Below, piece after piece: positions 7,109-9,879 of a stretch of DNA of 9,879 bases (the stretch's first letter is position 1; each line of letters begins with the position of its first letter). The translations under genes were made by a program, and so were the position numbers. The stretch covers positions 1-9,879 of the forward strand of contig JAGVTI010000233.1 of the NCBI GenBank assembly GCA_019136935.1, given 5' to 3'. The DNA is from Deltaproteobacteria bacterium. GTDB lineage: Bacteria > Desulfobacterota > Syntrophia > Syntrophales > JAAYKM01. A model generated the notes under the pieces. It worked only from the letters and a program-made list of their open reading frames with translations. It ran no database searches and had not been told where the DNA came from.

Positions 7109-7825
7109 TTAAGCCAGCCTGCCGACCCGGCTGACGGCGAGCCTGTCCTGCTCGGACACCGTCTGGATCGCTTTCTGATAAAGTTCAAAAGACCGTTGAA
7201 TATCGATCATCTGTACCATTTCCTTCATGACGGACGCGTTCGACATCTCCAGGTAACCGGGCTGAACGTTCTTCTCGTCCGCTTTTTTCAATCCCGCCCG
7301 GCCCGAATCGACAAACAGTCCGTCGGCGGCCCTCTTCAATTGATTCGGATCCTCAAACAGGACGACCTTCAGCGTCGCCACATCCACGCCATCGGCCTCG
7401 ATCACACCGTCGCGGGAGATCCGGATGTCTTCCCCATCGATGCGGATCCGCCCGGATTCCCCCATCACGGGATAGCCCATCTTGTTCATCAACGTGCCAT
7501 CCCGGTTGATCGTGAAGTTCCCCGCTCTCGTATAGGCCGGTCCCGCCGGTGTTTCGACTTCGAAGAACCCCCTTCCCTGGAGAGCGACATCGAGGGGGTT
7601 GCCTGTTTCCTCCAGGCCCCCCTGGGAAAAATCGACGTAAACGGAAGCACTGATCCGGGGCACCTGATTGTCCGTGGGATCGGAGACGTTATCGCCAACG
7701 GACGCCATCATGTGCTCGGTTTTATAACCCGGCGTCGTAGCGTTCGCGATGTTGTTCGAAACCAGATCCAGTTGATTCAGCTTGACGGAGGCCGCACCGG
7801 CGATATCGCTGATCGTGTATGACAT
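7109..7825 (-). CDS. flgF: Flagellar proximal rod protein FlgF
   Basis: FlgF is one of the proximal rod proteins of the flagellar basal body. The protein has 238 residues. It carries the rod/hook signature SNNIANATTPGYKTEH near residue 24, the central GNPLDVALQGRGFFEVET and AYTRAGNFTINRDGTL segments, and the C-terminal GYLEMSNASVMKEMVQMIDI with QRSFELYQKAIQT. It is shorter than FlgG and has the Lys-Thr rather than Arg-Ser after PGY/VGF, supporting FlgF over FlgG. The ATG at 7825 is preceded by GGGGAGG about 11 nt upstream, rather far. An in-frame TGA three codons upstream excludes an earlier start. It is the first gene after the sigma-54 promoter. Confidence 0.94.
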   Translation of the reverse strand: MSYTISDIAGAASVKLNQLDLVSNNIANATTPGYKTEHMMASVGDNVSDPTDNQVPRISASVYVDFSQGGLEETGNPLDVALQGRGFFEVETPAGPAYTRAGNFTINRDGTLMNKMGYPVMGESGRIRIDGEDIRISRDGVIEADGVDVATLKVVLFEDPNQLKRAADGLFVDSGRAGLKKADEKNVQPGYLEMSNASVMKEMVQMIDIQRSFELYQKAIQTVSEQDRLAVSRVGRLA

Positions 7826-7863
7826 GATGTATCAAACCTCCCCTATGGGCTTTACCGATACGA

Positions 7864-7879
7864 AGCAATTCGCGTACCA
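7864..7879 (-). promoter_or_regulatory. Sigma-54 (RpoN) promoter of the flgFGAHIJ operon
   Basis: The minus strand reads TGGTACG (7879-7873), four bases, then TTGCT (7868-7864). The established sigma-54 consensus is TGGYACR-N4-TTGCW. The invariant GG and GC are separated by exactly 10 bases. Initiation is expected about 12 bases after the GC, near 7853, giving a leader of about 27 nt that contains the GGGGAGG before flgF. Sigma-54 control of rod and ring genes is known in several flagellated proteobacteria and needs an enhancer-binding activator of the FleQ/FlrC/FlgR type, which is not in this window. Confidence 0.85.
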
Positions 7880-8114
7880 ACCGTAGGAACAAACGATCTC
7901 GAAGCGCTCCCCGGGGGATCGGACCGGAGGAAGATCATCCCCGTTCCTCCATCGAAAAAAAGAAAGCCGGCCGGGAAACGGGTGGCCAAGGGCCTTGGGG
8001 CAAGCGCCGTCCAATCGATGCCCATCCGGCAAGGGGGGATTGGGGAGATTCTTCGCCGCCGGAGAAGGGGGAAACAGACTTCTCACGAGGCCGTCAGGGA
8101 TGAATACGGAGGGG
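7880..8114 (-). other. Non-coding region upstream of the flgF promoter, likely activator-binding region
   Basis: About 235 bp separate the terminator from the sigma-54 promoter. I see no credible gene: the one long minus-strand frame (from GTG 8086) is proline-rich, lacks a ribosome-binding site and runs through the promoter. The stretch contains a perfect 13-bp palindrome, CCAAGG-G-CCTTGG (7986-7998), about 140 bp before the predicted start point, which is a usual distance for an enhancer-binding protein site. It also has a T-rich run on the minus strand near 7966-7955. Binding of an activator here is inferred only. Confidence 0.4.
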
Positions 8115-8154
8115 AAAAATTTTCCTCCTCAGGAACGGGACGGCCCTCCTGAGG
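8115..8154 (-). terminator. Rho-independent terminator after the FlhB-like gene
   Basis: The transcript can pair CCTCAGGA (8154-8147) with TCCTGAGG (8134-8127), an 8-bp perfect stem. Inside it a further GGG/CCC pair can stack around a 4-nt loop. The stem is followed by AGGAAAATTTTT, giving a T5 run at 8119-8115. The stop codon of the FlhB-like gene lies in the 3' arm. The hairpin separates the upstream transcription unit from the sigma-54-driven flgF operon. Confidence 0.75.
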
Positions 8155-8446
8155 GTCGATCGGCATTCAGGTTGTAGACGAAAACGAGGATCTCGGCAAC
8201 GGCACGGTAGACGTTGACGGGAATCTGCTCGTCGATATCGAGCCTGCTCAAAATCTCCACCAGACCGGGATCGCTCTTGATGGGAATGTCGTGTTTTTTC
8301 GCCAGTTCGATGATCCTGTCGGCGACGCAGCCCCTCCCCTTGGCGGTGACCCGCGGCGCCGCATCCTTCAGCGGATCGTATTGAATGGCTGCAGCGACGG
8401 TCCTTTTCCGGTCCTGCCTTGTTTCGTGATTCTTCTTCCGTTTCAA
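8129..8446 (-). CDS. Stand-alone FlhB C-terminal domain protein (FlhX/YlqH type, TTG start)
   Basis: This 105-residue protein matches only the cytoplasmic substrate-switch domain of FlhB/YscU and has no membrane segments. Visible motifs are AIQYDP (20-25), APRVTAKGRG (30-39), VADRIIELAKKHDIPI (41-56) and IPVNVYRAVAEILVFVYNL (75-93), all in FlhB order. The autocleavage site Asn-Pro-Thr-His of true FlhB is replaced here by Arg-Lys-Arg-Thr (13-16), so it cannot self-cleave and would mimic the released FlhB C-terminal fragment. The start codon is TTG with AGGAG nine bases upstream; no nearby ATG or GTG is in frame. It follows a FliK-like gene by about 40 nt, the same pairing as Bacillus ylqG-ylqH. 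Small homologues are called FlhX in epsilonproteobacteria. A role in export or hook-length switching is inferred. Confidence 0.88.
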   Translation of the reverse strand: MKRKKNHETRQDRKRTVAAAIQYDPLKDAAPRVTAKGRGCVADRIIELAKKHDIPIKSDPGLVEILSRLDIDEQIPVNVYRAVAEILVFVYNLNADRPSGGPSRS

Positions 8447-8485
8447 TATCGGGGACTCCTCCCGCCGGATGGGGCCGTCACGGCT

Positions 8486-9649
8486 CTAAGCGAAAAAGTT
8501 AATCACGTCGCCCTCGTACCAGGACGAGTTTCTGACGTAGTCGTTTCGGGTCGGACCGATGTCGTCCCGTACATCGCATGCCATTCGCACGACCCGAAAT
8601 CCCAGGGAATCAAGATTTTCCTTCAGTTTTTCAAGACTTGACGAAACAAGGGTCATCACGTCAACATTTTGACACGATAGATCGGCTGCCAGTTCCTGAT
8701 CCCGGATGACCACATCGATCATCATCTCGCCCAAGGCATCGAAATTCAGGAAAAAGACGATGCGGAAAGGAGAACCCTTCTCGTTTTCCTCAGCCGGATT
8801 TCCCCCGAATTCGATAAAAATGTCCTGCATGGCCAGGTTTTGGGAAAACGCAAAGGGAATCTGGACCATGAAGCGGTTTTCCTGGTCGCGGGACAGGACA
8901 TTCAGAATCTGCTGGGTTTCGAGGGAATGAACCGACCGGTCCGCATACTCGGCCAGGCGGATGAGGGTCTTGAATTCCTCCGCCGGAATGTCCGGCCGGG
9001 AGCCGAGCCATTGGCGGACTTCCGCACCGAACCGGATCAGGGCGCTCTTCAGATTGTCCGCCCCCGGTTGCGCCTTTGTCTCCGCCGGCGCACCCTCCTT
9101 CAAATGACGGTCCAGGGCGCGTTCCAGAAGAAACCCCGAACGGAAAACGAAGTCCCGTATAAAAAGGGGATTTTCCAGGGTTTCCGAGGAGAAAATCAGG
9201 GTACGGATCATCTGCCCCAGGGATCGGGCCTGGCTGCGCAGCAAACCGTTCGACAGCGTTTTTAAGTGATCCGGTTTGAAAAGATCCGCCGCCGCCTCAA
9301 ACAGATCGGCGAAGGCCTGGGGATCGCTGCGGAAGGCTTTCAGATAGCCGGTTATCTTCCCCCGTTCCCCGGCGGCATCATCCGCCACCAGGCGCAGAAG
9401 AACCTGGGGTTCCAGACTTTCGACCTGGACCTGGATTTTCTGGCCGACCTGCAGGGGGATCTTCGTGTCCGCCTCGACCTGGGTGCCTTTGAGCAACACG
9501 AGGATTTTCCCCTCCCCCAGTTTCCGGGTGACCTGGGCATCCAGCCTGTCGCCGGGATGCAGATCCGGGAAACCCTGGGAATCGAATTTCTGCCGGAGGG
9601 CCCTGATCAGAAGCCGGGATGGAATACCCGAGACTGGATTGACGTCCAT
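8486..9649 (-). CDS. FliK-like flagellar hook-length control protein
   Basis: The 387-residue product resembles FliK-family proteins, which measure hook length and trigger the FlhB specificity switch. The N-terminal part has a small beta domain (HPGDRLDAQVTRKLGEGKIL ... VGQKIQVQVESLEPQVLLRL). The middle is helical. The C-terminal part (about residues 285-365) fits the FliK C-terminal domain: FRIVFFLNFDALGEMMIDVV, then ELAADLSCQN, then LVSSSLEKLKENLDSLGFRV. Sequence conservation is weak, so it may be a second FliK paralogue of the YlqG type rather than the hook-length ruler itself. The absence of a typical long Pro/Gln/Ser-rich ruler region supports this caution. Its ATG overlaps the stop of the preceding gene by one base (TGATG), indicating translational coupling. 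The FlhB-domain gene follows directly. Confidence 0.72.
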   Translation of the reverse strand: MDVNPVSGIPSRLLIRALRQKFDSQGFPDLHPGDRLDAQVTRKLGEGKILVLLKGTQVEADTKIPLQVGQKIQVQVESLEPQVLLRLVADDAAGERGKITGYLKAFRSDPQAFADLFEAAADLFKPDHLKTLSNGLLRSQARSLGQMIRTLIFSSETLENPLFIRDFVFRSGFLLERALDRHLKEGAPAETKAQPGADNLKSALIRFGAEVRQWLGSRPDIPAEEFKTLIRLAEYADRSVHSLETQQILNVLSRDQENRFMVQIPFAFSQNLAMQDIFIEFGGNPAEENEKGSPFRIVFFLNFDALGEMMIDVVIRDQELAADLSCQNVDVMTLVSSSLEKLKENLDSLGFRVVRMACDVRDDIGPTRNDYVRNSSWYEGDVINFFA

Positions 9650-9879
9650 CAGAGCGTCTCATTTCCGGCACTTAGAAGCCCCTTGATCAGGGAGACCTCG
9701 CCTTCCGTCACCCCGCACTCCCGGGCAATCTCCCGATCCGGTTTCCCCTGGCGGATCAGGCAGGCGGCATCCTTATAGCGCAGGCTGTCTTCCGCTCCGC
9801 CGGAAAATCCTTCCGTTTTCTGAACGCCACGTTGTTTGCGGGCCTGTTCGAGCAGCAATTCGAGAGATTTCTCGCGGTC
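9649..9879 (-). CDS. C-terminal part of a small HTH-like flagellar accessory protein (5' end beyond window)
   Basis: The frame is open from the window edge to the TGA at 9651-9649, giving 76 visible residues. A TTG at 9858 is a possible internal start, but the upstream codons are also open and charged, so the gene most likely begins outside the window. The end of the protein, YKDAACLIRQGKPDREIARE followed by CGVTEGEVSLIKGLL, looks like a compact helix-turn-helix. It resembles the C-terminus of DUF2802/DUF6115-type proteins, which often occur in flagellar clusters behind a single N-terminal membrane anchor. I cannot see the anchor here and the function is unknown. The stop overlaps the start of the FliK-like gene. 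Confidence 0.6.
   Translation of the reverse strand, partial: DREKSLELLLEQARKQRGVQKTEGFSGGAEDSLRYKDAACLIRQGKPDREIARECGVTEGEVSLIKGLLSAGNETL

Noticed and set aside
7955..7980. GC-rich segment followed by a T-rich run on the minus strand, resembling a terminator
   Set aside because: CCGGCCGG has no room for a loop, and no longer stem forms around it. The convincing terminator is at 8154-8115.
7832..8086. Minus-strand ORF of 84 codons between the FlhB-like gene and flgF
   Set aside because: It starts at GTG with no ribosome-binding site, is rich in proline and arginine without a recognisable fold, and runs straight through the sigma-54 promoter and the predicted flgF transcript start.
1..9879. 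CRISPR arrays, IS elements, tRNA or rRNA genes, defence or biosynthetic islands
   Set aside because: No direct-repeat array, transposase motif or RNA gene pattern is visible. All long minus-strand frames except the rejected ones are flagellar genes in normal order.

Overview
The window is a flagellar gene cluster of a Gram-negative bacterium. Every gene I can support lies on the minus strand, so transcription runs from high to low coordinates. The genes for a P-ring protein (FlgI), an L-ring lipoprotein (FlgH) and a P-ring chaperone (FlgA) require an outer membrane. The order flgF-flgG-flgA-flgH-flgI-flgJ-flgM-flgN-flgK-flgL, a FlgJ without a muramidase domain, a sigma-54-type promoter and moderately GC-rich DNA together suggest a deltaproteobacterium in the broad sense (Desulfobacterota/Syntrophales-like). 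The taxon is an inference; no marker gene is present.

Reading in the direction of transcription: (1) 9879-8129 holds the 3' end of a small HTH-containing flagellar accessory gene, a FliK-like gene whose start overlaps that gene's stop by one base, and a stand-alone FlhB C-terminal domain gene with a TTG start. This block ends in a strong terminator hairpin. (2) 8128-7826 is a non-coding stretch of about 300 bp with a near-consensus sigma-54 promoter just before flgF. (3) 7825-3192 is flgF, flgG, flgA, flgH, flgI and flgJ, tightly packed, encoding the distal rod, the P and L rings and the rod-binding factor. (4) 3194-3168 is a near-perfect sigma-28 (FliA) promoter whose -35 box contains the flgJ stop codon. 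(5) 3132-1 is flgM (anti-sigma-28), flgN (chaperone), flgK and flgL (hook-filament junction proteins). flgL runs off the window.

The two promoters match a two-tier hierarchy. Sigma-54 would drive rod and ring genes first. When the hook-basal body is complete and FlgM is exported, sigma-28 would raise expression of flgMNKL, including its own antagonist. Several smaller signals lie at gene junctions: a hairpin after flgM, an inverted repeat that could hide the flgN ribosome-binding site, and a 12-codon ORF with a good ribosome-binding site overlapping the flgJ start. I see no mobile element, CRISPR array, tRNA or rRNA, and no wholly unknown system.
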